Assembly (NCBI GenBank): GCA_016713365.1
Contig: JADJPG010000038.1
Location: 8,932-72,931 of the forward strand
DNA from: Verrucomicrobiota bacterium
Lineage (GTDB): Bacteria; Verrucomicrobiota; Verrucomicrobiia; Limisphaerales; JADJPG01
Reading direction: 5' to 3'
DNA: 64,000 nt
In this document: positions 34,676-44,080 of the stretch, piece by piece
Numbering within the stretch: the stretch's first letter is position 1
How the letters are laid out: the number at the start of each line of letters is the position of its first letter
Translations under genes and position numbers: made by a program
The notes under the pieces: generated by a model
Database searches by the model: none
What the model saw: only the letters and a program-made list of their open reading frames with translations
What the model was told of the DNA's origin: nothing

Positions 34676-37558
34676 ACTTCCAATTCACCCACGCACACTG
34701 GCTCCTGCTCCTGCCGCTGGCATGGGCCTGGGTCGCGTGGCTGGCTTGGAAGACCGACGTGCAAATCACGCCGTGGCGACGTTGGACCGCTACCATACTG
34801 CGCTTCGTGGTCACGCTGCTCGTCGTGCTCGCCATCGCGGGCTTGCAATGGAAGAAGCCGATGGAAGGCGTGAACGTCTTCTTCCTGCTCGACCGCTCGG
34901 ACTCCATTCCGTCGCCGCAACAGGAAGCCGCGCGCCGGCTCGTGAACAAGTTCGCCGAGGAAAAGAAGAAGGAAGACAAGACCGGCTTGCTCGTCTTCGG
35001 CACGGAAGCCGCGCTCGAAACCACCGCCGCCGAGAAGATTGATCCGAAGGACACGAAGATCCTCGCCGTCGTCGGCACCGAGCGCACGGACATCGGCGGC
35101 GCGTTGCGACTTGGCACGGCGGCGTTTCCCGAGACGGGCCAGAAGCGACTCGTGCTCCTCTCCGACGGCAACGAAAACCTCGGCGACGCGATGACCGCGA
35201 TTCTTCAGGCGCGTCCGCTTGGCGTCACCGTGGACATCATCCCGCTCGGCACGGAGCGCGGCAATGACGTCTCGGTGCAAAAGCTCGGCCTGCCCAGTCG
35301 CGTGAAGAAAGGTCAGACCTTCGACGCGAAGATTTTTGTTCAGACGGACAAGCCGCAGCGCGCGACTGTGCGCCTGTATCGCAACGAACAACCGCTCGGC
35401 GAGCAAGCCGTCGATCTCACGCCGGGCAAGAATCTCTACACCTTCCCGCAGACGCTCGACGATCCGGGCTTCTACTCCTACACCGTCCAACTCGAAGCGC
35501 AGGGCGACAACGTGCCGCAGAACAATCGCGCCACGAGCTTCGTCAACGTCCGCGGCGATCCGCGCGTGCTCGTCGTTTCCATCGAGCCGCAGCAGGACGC
35601 GCAGCTCGTCGAGGCGCTCCGCTCCGCGCGGCTCGAATTACGCGCCGTCGGCCTCAGCGGATTCCCCACCTCGCTCGCGGAGATGCAGAGCTACGACGCC
35701 ATCTTCATCAGCAACCTCGCCGCGGGCGACATCGGCACGGACAACATGAAGCTGCTCGAAAGTGCCGTGCGCGATTTCGGTGTCGGGCTGGTCTGCGTGG
35801 GCGGCGATCAAACTTACGCCGCCGGCGCGTATCGCGGCACGCCGCTTGAGGCGACGCTGCCGGTGAACATGGAGCTGGATTCCAAGAAGGTGCTGCCAAA
35901 GGGCGCCGTCGCGCTCGTCATGCACGGCATGGAGTTCGCGAATGGAAATCAGGTTTCGCGCGATTGCGCCATTGGAGTTCTGGACGCCTTGGGCCCGACC
36001 GATGAACTCGGCGTCATCATGTGGGACGGCTCGGACAAGTGGGTCGTGTCGCTCTCAACGGTCGGCGACAAGAAGGAACACGGTCGCAAGATAGCGGGCA
36101 TGAATCAGGGCGACATGGTCGAGTTCGGCGGCGTGATGAAGCAGGCGCAGGAATCTCTCAAGAAATCGACCGCGAACCTGAAGCACATGATTGTTTTCAG
36201 CGACGGCGATCCCGCCGCTCCGTCGGCCGAACTCATGCAATCCATCGTGGGCGATCGCATCACGGTCACTTCCGTGCTGATCTCCGGTCACGCCGGACCG
36301 GACACCATGATCCGCATCGCCGATCAGGGGCGCGGCCGTTTCTACAACGTCCAGAACGCCGGTCAGCTTCCTCAGATTTTCATCAAGGAAGCCGCGGTGA
36401 TTTTGAAGAGCGCGATCTTCGAGGAGCCTTTCACGCCGAAGCTCGTCGCCGCGAGCGAGGTTGTCCGCGGACTCGGTGCATTGCCCACCTTGCGCGGCTA
36501 CGTCTGCACCACACCGAAGCCGCGCGCGGAAATTCCGCTCGTGTCCGACAAGGGCGACCCGATTCTCGCGCACTGGCAGTATGGCCTCGGCCGCTCGGTG
36601 GCCTTCACCTCGGACGCAAAACCCCGCTGGGCGCGCGACTGGCTGGGCTGGGGACAGTTTCGCCAGTTCTGGTCGCAGACCGCGCAATGGGCGCTGCGCC
36701 GCGTCGAGAACGCGGACTTCACCACGGACGTCAGCGTCGAGAACGGCGAAGGCCGCATCAGCGTTGAAGCCATCGATGACAAGGGCGACTACCGGAATTT
36801 CCTGAACCTGAACACCGTCGTCATCAGCCCGAAAGGCGAGCGCGTGACGGTGCGCTTGGAGCAGACTGGTCCCGGTCATTACGAGGCGCGCTTTCCGACG
36901 AAGGAAGTCGGCTCGTATCTGCTGAACCTGATGGAGACCAAGGACGGCAAACTCGCCGGATCGCAGGTCGTGGGCGCGAGCGTGAATTATTCGCCGGAGT
37001 TCACCGCGCCAGGAGCCGAACCTGCCGCTGCTCGCCAAGCTCGCGGAAGCTGGAGGTGGAAAGATTCTCGACGCGAACCTGCCCCAAGACCCGGCAAACA
37101 ATCCGTTCCTGCACGATCGCCAGAAGACCTTCCAGCCGCGCGACTGGTGGGAATGGCTGTTGCGCCTGGCGATCATCCTCTTCGTGCTCGACGTGGCGGT
37201 GCGCCGAATCGACATTGACCGCGAGCAATGGGAGAAGTTCACCGCGCGCGTGCGGCAGACAATCTTCTTCTGGCGCGGCGTCCCGCGCCCCGCGCAAGCC
37301 GACGAATCCCTCGCCACGCTCCTCGCGCGTAGAGACCAGGTCCGTACCACGCAAACCGCACCGGCTCCTGAAGCGCGCCCGGAACTCTTCAAGCCCGCGC
37401 AGACGGTTGTGCTTCCGCCGAAACCCGGCGCGGCTGAAACGCCGGATTCCAGATCTCCAATCCTCGAACCCGAGCCTCCTGGGGGCGAGAAGAAGCCCGA
37501 GAGCACCACGAGCCGCCTGCTCGACGCCAAGCGCAAGGCGCAGCGGAAGCGGGATTGA
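34672..37558 (+). CDS. VWA-domain membrane protein with glutamine amidotransferase-like region, frameshifted
   Basis: About 961 aa. Two N-terminal helices (HWLLLLPLAWAWVAWLAW; ILRFVVTLLVVLAIAGL) precede a VWA domain with the MIDAS-like FFLLDRSDSIPS and LVLLSDGNENLG. A class I amidotransferase-like part follows (YDAIFISNLAAGDI, VGLVCVGGDQTYAAGAYRGTPLEATLP in two blocks), then a second VWA-like segment with MIVFSDGDPAAPS and a beta-sandwich. An extra G near 37012 breaks the frame; the next frame gives EPNLPLLAKLAEAGGGKILD, a third membrane helix (LLRLAIILFVLDVAVR) and a disordered basic tail. Similar proteins accompany MoxR/BatA systems. Starts within the NHL stop (ATGA). Confidence 0.78.
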
Positions 37559-37570
37559 GCTACCTGATTT

Positions 37571-37650
37571 GTAGCATCCGACGTGAGCCGGATCACTTCT
37601 CGGTCGTCCGTTTCGGATTCAGATCAGATCCGGCTCACGCCGGATGCTAC
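37571..37650. repeat. REP-like inverted pair 3 (GTAGCATCCG type)
   Basis: The arms 37571-37594 (GTAGCATCCGACGTGAGCCG...) and 37627-37650 are reverse complements with one mismatch, 32 bases apart. Each arm is a GTAG head plus a palindrome centred on GCGTGAGC/GACGTGAGC, the same plan as the pairs at 12845 and 14015. It lies between the VWA gene and ligA and may end the VWA transcript. Confidence 0.78.
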
Positions 37651-37723
37651 GGGGCGAAGGAGAGGAAGCGCTCGCTGCAAAAAATCCTGTTCATCCCCTG
37701 AAACCTGCTGACACAATTTCGCC

Positions 37724-39751
37724 GTGACACACGCCCAAGCCAAAGCCCGCCACGCCCAGCTCGCGGATGAGATCCGCCAGCACGATCATTCCTACTACGT
37801 CGAGGCGCGGCCGGTCATTTCAGACTTCGAATACGACAAGTTGAACCGCGAGTTGATCGATTTGGAGCGTGAGTTTCCGGATCTCGTCACGCCGGATTCG
37901 CCGAGCCAGCGCGTCGGCGGCAAGCCCCTGAGTGAATTCAAGTCGTCGCAGCATCTCGCGCCGATGATGAGTCTCGACAACACCTACTCGCAGGAGGAGG
38001 TCCGGGCGTTTGTCGAGCGCGTGCAGAAGATTCTCCCCAACGAAACCCTCGAATGGGTGGTGGAGCCGAAGGTGGACGGCGTGGCCATCAACCTGCGCTA
38101 CGAGAATGGCGTGTTCACAGTGGGCGCAACGCGGGGCGATGGCACGCATGGCGACGACATCACGGTAAACTTGAAAACCATCCGCGGCATTCCACTGAAG
38201 TTGAAGGCGGCCCAAGGCTTGCCCGCGGTGATGGAAGTGCGCGGTGAGGTTTACTTCACGAAGGCGGAGTTTGACCGCATCAACGCCGAGCGCGCGTCCG
38301 CCGGAGAGGAGTTGTTCGCCAATCCGCGCAATACAGCGGCGGGCACCCTGAAGCAGCTGGATTCCGGGCTCGTGGCGAAGCGAAAGCTGCAGATCGTTTT
38401 GTATGGGACGGGCAAGATCGAAGGGGAAGCAGCTGCGCCGAAGACGCAGATCGAACTGCTCGCATGGCTGAAGCAGCTTGGATTTCCAACGCCGGAGCGG
38501 ACGTGGTTCTGTCGCTCAGCGGATGAGTTGCTGACGGCGATCGACGAGCTGGACGCGGTGCGGGACAAGTTCGCCTACGAGACGGACGGCGCGGTCATCA
38601 AGCTGAACTCCATTCCGCTGCGCGAGAAGGCGGGAGTAACGGCAAAGGCACCTCGTTGGGGCATGGCCTACAAGTACGCGCCGGATCAGGCGGAGACGAA
38701 GCTGAACGCGATAACGATTCAGGTCGGGCGCACCGGCAAACTCACGCCGGTGGCCGAGCTGGAGCCGGTGTTCCTCGCGGGCACGACGGTAAAGCGCGCA
38801 ACGTTGCACAACGAAGATCAGATCAAGCGGCTAGACGTGCACGTTGGCGACACAGTGGTGATTCAAAAGGCGGGCGAAATTATTCCTGAGGTCGTGCGCG
38901 TGGTGGCCGAGAAGCGCACCGGTGCCGAGAAGCTGTTTCATTTCCCGAAAGAATGTCCTGAGTGTGGTTCGAGCGTGTCCAAGGGCGCCGTGGCGGACGA
39001 AGAGGGCGCGGACTGGCGTTGCGTGAACCCCGATTGTCCGGCGCAGGTGCGCGGCCGCATCGAGCACTGGTGCGCGCGCGGCGCGATGGACATCGAGGGC
39101 GGCGGCGAGGTGCTGGCGGCGCAGTTGGTGAAGAGCGGTCTGGTGCGCGATGTCGCTGAGCTCTACCGGCTGAAGCTCGATGAGCTGGCGAATCTCGAAC
39201 GCATGGGCGAGAAGTCAGCGCAGAACTTTCTCGATGGCATCGAGGCGAGCAAACAGCGTGACATGTGGCGCGTATTATTCGGACTCGGAATCTTCCACGT
39301 CGGCGCCGGCGTGGCGAAGAGCCTTGGCCGGGCGTTTGCGGATCTTGAGGACATTTTCGCGGCGGGTCCGGCGAAGCTGGCAGAAGTGGACGACATCGGC
39401 GGCGTCATCGCGCAGAGCCTGACGCAATGGCACGACGATTCGCGCAATCGTGACTTGCTGGCGCGATTGAAAAAGGCGGGCGTGAACTTCAAATCGGCGC
39501 TGCACAACCCGGCGGCGGCGCTCGGGCCGTTCGCGGGGATGACGTTCGTGCTGACCGGCACGTTGCCAACGATGTCGCGCGAGGAGGCGTCTGCGAAGAT
39601 CGAGGCGCTCGGCGGCAAGGTAAGCAGCAGCGTGAGCAAGAAGACGGATTACGTGCTGGCCGGCGAGGAGGCGGGTTCAAAGCTGGAGAAGGCCCAGAAG
39701 CTCGGCGTGAAGATCATCGACGAGGCGGAGTTCGTGAAGATGTGCGGGTAG
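37724..39751 (+). CDS. ligA: NAD-dependent DNA ligase LigA
   Basis: A 675-aa ligase sealing nicks with NAD+. The domain order is complete: Ia (HDHSYYVEARPVISDFEYD), adenylation with the catalytic Lys in VEPKVDGVAINLRYENG, OB fold (KLTPVAELEPVFLAGTTVKRATLHN, shown as two blocks KLTPVAELEPVFLAG and TTVKRATLHN), four-Cys zinc finger (CPECGSS and CVNPDCPAQ), HhH region (LERMGEKSAQNFLDGIEASK) and BRCT (FAGMTFVLTGTLPTMSREEA). The start is GTG at 37724, matching the expected N-terminus. Length and order are those of E. coli LigA. Confidence 0.97.
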   Translation: MTHAQAKARHAQLADEIRQHDHSYYVEARPVISDFEYDKLNRELIDLEREFPDLVTPDSPSQRVGGKPLSEFKSSQHLAPMMSLDNTYSQEEVRAFVERVQKILPNETLEWVVEPKVDGVAINLRYENGVFTVGATRGDGTHGDDITVNLKTIRGIPLKLKAAQGLPAVMEVRGEVYFTKAEFDRINAERASAGEELFANPRNTAAGTLKQLDSGLVAKRKLQIVLYGTGKIEGEAAAPKTQIELLAWLKQLGFPTPERTWFCRSADELLTAIDELDAVRDKFAYETDGAVIKLNSIPLREKAGVTAKAPRWGMAYKYAPDQAETKLNAITIQVGRTGKLTPVAELEPVFLAGTTVKRATLHNEDQIKRLDVHVGDTVVIQKAGEIIPEVVRVVAEKRTGAEKLFHFPKECPECGSSVSKGAVADEEGADWRCVNPDCPAQVRGRIEHWCARGAMDIEGGGEVLAAQLVKSGLVRDVAELYRLKLDELANLERMGEKSAQNFLDGIEASKQRDMWRVLFGLGIFHVGAGVAKSLGRAFADLEDIFAAGPAKLAEVDDIGGVIAQSLTQWHDDSRNRDLLARLKKAGVNFKSALHNPAAALGPFAGMTFVLTGTLPTMSREEASAKIEALGGKVSSSVSKKTDYVLAGEEAGSKLEKAQKLGVKIIDEAEFVKMCG

Positions 39752-39821
39752 CGCGTTGAAATGGCTTGCCTCGAATTCTCGCAGGCCAAATTCTGTCGTC
39801 CGACTTCAAACAACATTTCTC

Positions 39822-40283
39822 ATGAGCGCAGAAGCTAATTTCGCCAAACTGAATCTCGAACTCCCGCCCGCCCCGAAGCCCGTCGCGGTCTACAAGCCGA
39901 TGGTCGTCGTGGACAAGATGGCCTACGTGTCCGGTCACGGTCCGCTCAAGCCGGACAAGTCGCTCATCATCGGGCGCGTCGGTTCAGACCTCACGCTCGA
40001 GCAGGGCAAGGCCGCGGCTCAGCAGGTCGGGCTGGCCATTCTCGCGACGTTGCGCGATCAGCTCGGCAGCTTGGACAAGGTGAAGCGCGTGGTGAAGATC
40101 CTCGGCATGGTGAACAGCGCGCCGGATTTCCTCGAGCATCCCAAGGTGATCAACGGTTGCAGCGAGCTCTTCGCGAACGTGTGGGGACCGGAGAATGGCA
40201 TCGGCGCGCGCAGCGCGGTCGGCATGGGGCCGTTGCCTGGGAACATCGCGGTGGAGATCGAGGTGATTTTTGAATTGGTGTGA
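39822..40283 (+). CDS. RidA family protein (YjgF type)
   Basis: A 153-aa RidA/YjgF/YER057c/UK114 protein, trimeric enamine/imine deaminase fold. Blocks are MAYVSGHGPLKPD, DLTLEQGKAAAQQVGLAILATLRDQLG (two blocks), VVKILGMVNSAPDFLEHPKVING and SAVGMGPLPGNIAVEIEVIFEL. In canonical RidA an Arg before the C-terminal segment (RxxVGV) binds the carboxylate; here the equivalent is ARSAVGMGPLP. The start is ATG 39822. It opens a probable operon with a D-threonine aldolase-like gene, a GntP permease and an M19 dipeptidase, where it could clear reactive enamines made by PLP enzymes. Confidence 0.88.
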   Translation: MSAEANFAKLNLELPPAPKPVAVYKPMVVVDKMAYVSGHGPLKPDKSLIIGRVGSDLTLEQGKAAAQQVGLAILATLRDQLGSLDKVKRVVKILGMVNSAPDFLEHPKVINGCSELFANVWGPENGIGARSAVGMGPLPGNIAVEIEVIFELV

Positions 40284-40324
40284 CCGAGCACCGGTGATTT
40301 GCGTTCGCTATTCGTGAAGACCGC

Positions 40325-41443
40325 ATGAGTGCTCAGACTTCGAACTGGTTCACCGTTACCAACGTCCACGAGGTTCCTTCCCCGTCGCTGCTCGTGTATC
40401 CCGAGCGCGTGGAGGAAAACATCCGGCGCATGATTGCCATCGCGGGCGGCGTGGAGCGGCTCCGGCCGCACATGAAAACGCACAAGATGGCGGAGATGAT
40501 CCGGCTGCAGCTCAAGCACGGCATCACGAAGTTCAAGTGTGCGACGATCGCGGAGGCGGAGATGACGGCGGCGAGCGGCGCAGCGGATGTGTTGCTCGCG
40601 TATCAGCCGGTCGGGCCGAACGTCACGCGCATGGTGCAGTTGACGCGGCAGTATCCGAAGACGCAGTTCGCCGCGTTGGTGGACGACGAAGCGGCGGCGC
40701 GGAAGTTGTCGGAGGCTTTCGTGGCGAACGAGGCAAAGCTGACGGTGCTGCTCGACATCGACTGCGGTCAGCATCGATGCGGGATTGAGCCGGGGCCGGC
40801 GGCGGTGGAATTGTATCGGCGCGTGGCGGCGATGCCGGGGTTGAGCGTCGGCGGATTGCACGCGTACGACGGGCACATTCACGACGCGGATCTCGCGACG
40901 CGCACGGCGAATTGTGACGCGGCATTCGCGCCGGTGGAGAAGTTGCGGCGCGATCTGATCGCAGCGGGATTGCCCGTGGCGAAGATTGTCGCGGGGGGCA
41001 CGCCGACGTTTCCGATTCACGCGAAGCGCGGTGATGTGGAGTGCAGCCCGGGCACGTGTGTCTTTTGGGACGCGGGCTACGGCGCGAAGATGCCGGACAT
41101 GGATTTCCTCGTCGCGGCGGTGTTGTTGACGCGCGTGGTGAGCAAGCCGGGTGGCGATCGCCTGTGTCTTGATCTCGGTCACAAGGCGGTGGCGTCCGAG
41201 ATGCCGCATCCGCGTGTAGTCTTCCCGCAATTGCCGGACGCGAAAGCGGTGACGCATAGCGAAGAGCATTTGGTGATCGAGACGTCGCGGGCGGCGGAGT
41301 TCGCGGTGGGCGATTGTCTCTACGGCATCCCGTGGCACATCTGCCCGACGGTCGCGCTGCACGCGGCGGTGGTCGTGGTGCGCGGTGGTCAGGCGGTGGA
41401 GCGCTGGAATGTCGCTGCGCGCGCGCGCCGGTTCACTCTCTGA
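40325..41443 (+). CDS. D-threonine aldolase / D-serine dehydratase-like PLP enzyme
   Basis: A 372-aa fold-type III PLP enzyme (alanine racemase N-terminal barrel). The PLP Lys is in RPHMKTHKMAEM near residue 52. Other blocks are LLDIDCGQHRCGI, GLHAYDGHIHD, IVAGGTPTFPIH and the metal-site motif GIPWHICPTVALH, whose His and Cys bind a divalent metal in D-threonine aldolase and D-serine dehydratase. It would split D-threonine to glycine and acetaldehyde or deaminate D-serine. It lies 41 bases after RidA and 10 bases before the GntP permease. The exact substrate is inferred from the neighbours. Confidence 0.88.
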   Translation: MSAQTSNWFTVTNVHEVPSPSLLVYPERVEENIRRMIAIAGGVERLRPHMKTHKMAEMIRLQLKHGITKFKCATIAEAEMTAASGAADVLLAYQPVGPNVTRMVQLTRQYPKTQFAALVDDEAAARKLSEAFVANEAKLTVLLDIDCGQHRCGIEPGPAAVELYRRVAAMPGLSVGGLHAYDGHIHDADLATRTANCDAAFAPVEKLRRDLIAAGLPVAKIVAGGTPTFPIHAKRGDVECSPGTCVFWDAGYGAKMPDMDFLVAAVLLTRVVSKPGGDRLCLDLGHKAVASEMPHPRVVFPQLPDAKAVTHSEEHLVIETSRAAEFAVGDCLYGIPWHICPTVALHAAVVVVRGGQAVERWNVAARARRFTL

Positions 41444-41453
41444 CCTTTGACTC

Positions 41454-42813
41454 ATGATGATTCCCGGCCTGAGCCAGCACGCGAGCTTGTTGATCTCCGC
41501 GTTGTTGTCGGTAGTCGGGCTGGTGGTGTTGATCGCGCGGTTTCGCATGAACGCCTTCGTGGCGCTCGTGCTCGCGTCGCTGGCGATGGGAATCGCGGCA
41601 GGCATGAACCTCAGCGATGTGGCGACAGCGTTTCAGAATGGCGTGGGAAAAATCCTCGGCGGCATCGGGATGATCATCGGGCTCGGCACGTTGCTGGGGA
41701 AGTTGCTCGCGGAATCCGGTGGCGCGCGCGTGGTGGCGGACACGTTGATTCGCTCGCTCGGCGAGAAGCGGCTGCCGTGGGCGATGCTGCTCGTGGCGTT
41801 CACGGTGGGCATTCCGGTTTGGTTTTCCGTCGGGCTCGTGCTGCTGGTGCCGATCCTTTTCACCGTCGCGCGCCAAAGCCGCGTGCCATTGCTCGTGCTG
41901 GGGATTCCGCTGGCGGCCGGGCTCTCGGTAACGCACGGGTTGGTACCGCCGCATCCGGGGCCGATGGTGGCCATTGGCGCGCTGAAGGCGGACGTGGGCC
42001 GGACGATTTTTTACTCGCTGTTGATTGGATTGCCGACGGCGATTGTCTCAGGACCGTTCTGCGCGCGCTGGCTGGCGGCGCGACATGAGGTGAGTCTGGA
42101 TGGGGGGCCGGCAGCGGCGTTGACGGCGGCGAATCCGCCGGGTTCAGCACCGGGTTTCGGGCTGGCGTTGCTGACGATTCTGTTGCCCGTAGGACTGATG
42201 TTGATGGCTACGGGCGCGGAGATCGCGCTGCCGAAGGAGAATCCAGTGCGCGCGGGGGTGATGGCACTGGGGCAACCGCTCGTGGCGATGACGCTGGCGT
42301 TTCTCTTCGCGTGCTGGTCGTTCGGCACGGCGCGCGGTTTCAATTCGGAACAGATTCTCAAGTTCACCAACGACTGCGTTGGGCCGGTGGCGGGGACGTT
42401 GTTGATCGTGGGCGCGGGCGGCGGCTTCAACGGCGTCTTGATCGCGAGCGGCGTGGGGACCGCGATCGCGGACATGGTGAAGGACCTGGCGGTGTCGCCG
42501 CTGATTCTCGGCTGGGTGGCGGCGGCGTTGATCCGCGTGGCGACGGGCTCGGCGACGGTGGCGATTACGACGGCGGCGGGGATTCTCGCGCCAATTGTGG
42601 CGGTGAAGCCGGGGACGAATCTCGAACTGCTCGTGCTTGTCGATGGGGGCTGGCTCGCTCACGCTGTCGCATGTGAACGACGGCGGGTTCTGGTTCGTGA
42701 AGGAGTATTTCAACCTGACCGTGACGCAGACGTTGAAGACGTGGACGGTGATGGAGACGGTGATTTCCGTGGTGGCGCTGGTGCTGGTGCTGGCGCTGGA
42801 TGTGATCGTCTGA
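41454..42813 (+). CDS. GntP-family permease, frameshifted
   Basis: About 452 aa, 12-14 membrane helices, of the gluconate/D-serine:H+ symporter family. Blocks are GVGKILGGIGMIIGLGTLLGKLLAESGGA (two blocks), GIPVWFSVGLVLLVPI, THGLVPPHPGPMVAIGAL and IASGVGTAIADMV followed by RVATGSATVAITTAAGI. One extra T near 42637 breaks the frame after LELLVL; the other frame gives SMGAGSLTLSHVNDGGFWFV, KEYFNLTVTQTLKTWTVMET and a final helix ending in DVIV at 42813, the standard GntP C-terminus. It lies between a D-threonine aldolase-like gene and an M19 dipeptidase, so a D-amino or hydroxy acid is a likely cargo. Confidence 0.85.
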
Positions 42814-42835
42814 CGCAAACTACCTGAAGGAATTT

Positions 42836-43915
42836 ATGTTCGTATTTGATGTGCATCTGGATCTCTCGATGAACGCGCTGGAATGGAATCGCGATCTCAC
42901 GCGGCCCATCCGCGAGATTCGCGACCGCGAGGCGGGCATGACTGACCGTCCGGATCGCGGTCGCGGCACGGTGTGTTTGCCGGAGCTGCGTCGTGGAAAC
43001 ATCGGGCTCGTGGTCGCGACGCAGATCGCGCGTTACTCGAAGCCGACGCATCCGTTGCAGGGCTGGAATTCGCCGCGGCAGGCGTGGGCGATGACGCAGG
43101 GTCAGCTCGCGTGGTATCGCTCGATGGAGGAAGCGGGCGAGATGGTGCAGATCCGCGACGTGGCGGGACTGGAGAAGCACTTGGATTTGTGGATTGGAAG
43201 CGGAGCCGCCACGCCGAACGACAAGAAACCGATCGGCTACATCCTGAGTCTCGAAGGCGCGGACTCCATCGTGACGCTCGCGCATCTGGAGCGGAGTTAT
43301 GAGCAAGGCTTGCGCGCGGTCGGGCCGGCGCATTACGGGCCAGGCACGTACGCGTTCGGGACGGATTCCGAGGGAACGATTGGCGCGAAAGGCCGCGAGC
43401 TTTTGAAGGAGATGGACCGGCTGGGGATCATTCTCGATGCAACTCATCTGTGTGACCAGAGCTTCCGGGAGGCGATGGATTGTTTCACAGGACCGGTCTG
43501 GGCGAGCCATTCGAACTGCCGCGTGCTTACGCCGCATAACCGTCAGTTCACCGACGAGCAGCTCAAGGAACTCATTGGCCGCGGCGCGGTCATCGGTGCG
43601 CCGCTGGATGCTTGGATGATGATCCCGAACTGGATTCGCGCCCAGACGACGCCCGAATCGAGCGGCTTGAAGCTCTCCAAGCTCGTCGAGCATGTGGACC
43701 ATATCTGCCAGCTCGCCGGGAATGCCCGGCATTGCGGCATCGGGACAGACTTGGACGGCGGATTCGGTCGCGAACAGAGCCCGATGGACCTGGATACCAT
43801 CGCGGACCTCCAGAAGCTTCCGGAGCAGTTCCGGGCTAAGGGCTTTAAGGCGGCTGATATAGAAGGGATTATGCACGGAAACTTCCTGCGGTTCGTGCGT
43901 GATGCCTGGAGCTGA
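42836..43915 (+). CDS. Membrane dipeptidase (renal dipeptidase family, M19)
   Basis: A 359-aa metallo-dipeptidase of the amidohydrolase superfamily. Metal ligands are in FDVHLDL (HxD, residues 5-7), the Glu of LSLEGAD, the His of DATHLCDQSF and of VWASHSNCR; the end has GIGTDLDGGFG. A GAAGGA lies 6 bases before the ATG. No signal peptide is present, so it is cytoplasmic. M19 enzymes accept dipeptides with a D-residue at the C-terminus, which fits the D-amino-acid genes upstream (23 bases after the GntP gene). Confidence 0.9.
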   Translation: MFVFDVHLDLSMNALEWNRDLTRPIREIRDREAGMTDRPDRGRGTVCLPELRRGNIGLVVATQIARYSKPTHPLQGWNSPRQAWAMTQGQLAWYRSMEEAGEMVQIRDVAGLEKHLDLWIGSGAATPNDKKPIGYILSLEGADSIVTLAHLERSYEQGLRAVGPAHYGPGTYAFGTDSEGTIGAKGRELLKEMDRLGIILDATHLCDQSFREAMDCFTGPVWASHSNCRVLTPHNRQFTDEQLKELIGRGAVIGAPLDAWMMIPNWIRAQTTPESSGLKLSKLVEHVDHICQLAGNARHCGIGTDLDGGFGREQSPMDLDTIADLQKLPEQFRAKGFKAADIEGIMHGNFLRFVRDAWS

Positions 43916-44080
43916 ACGCTTCTGGCGGGGCTCATTCGAGGGTCGATTCTTGGGGGGCCTTCGTCGCAAAACTGCCTGAGGAGGTGCAATTTCGGTCGAA
44001 TGATTGGCAGGAAGAATTCTTTGGCAAGGTACTCTTCCTATGCAATGATTCACCCGATACTTAATCAACTCGAACGAGCT

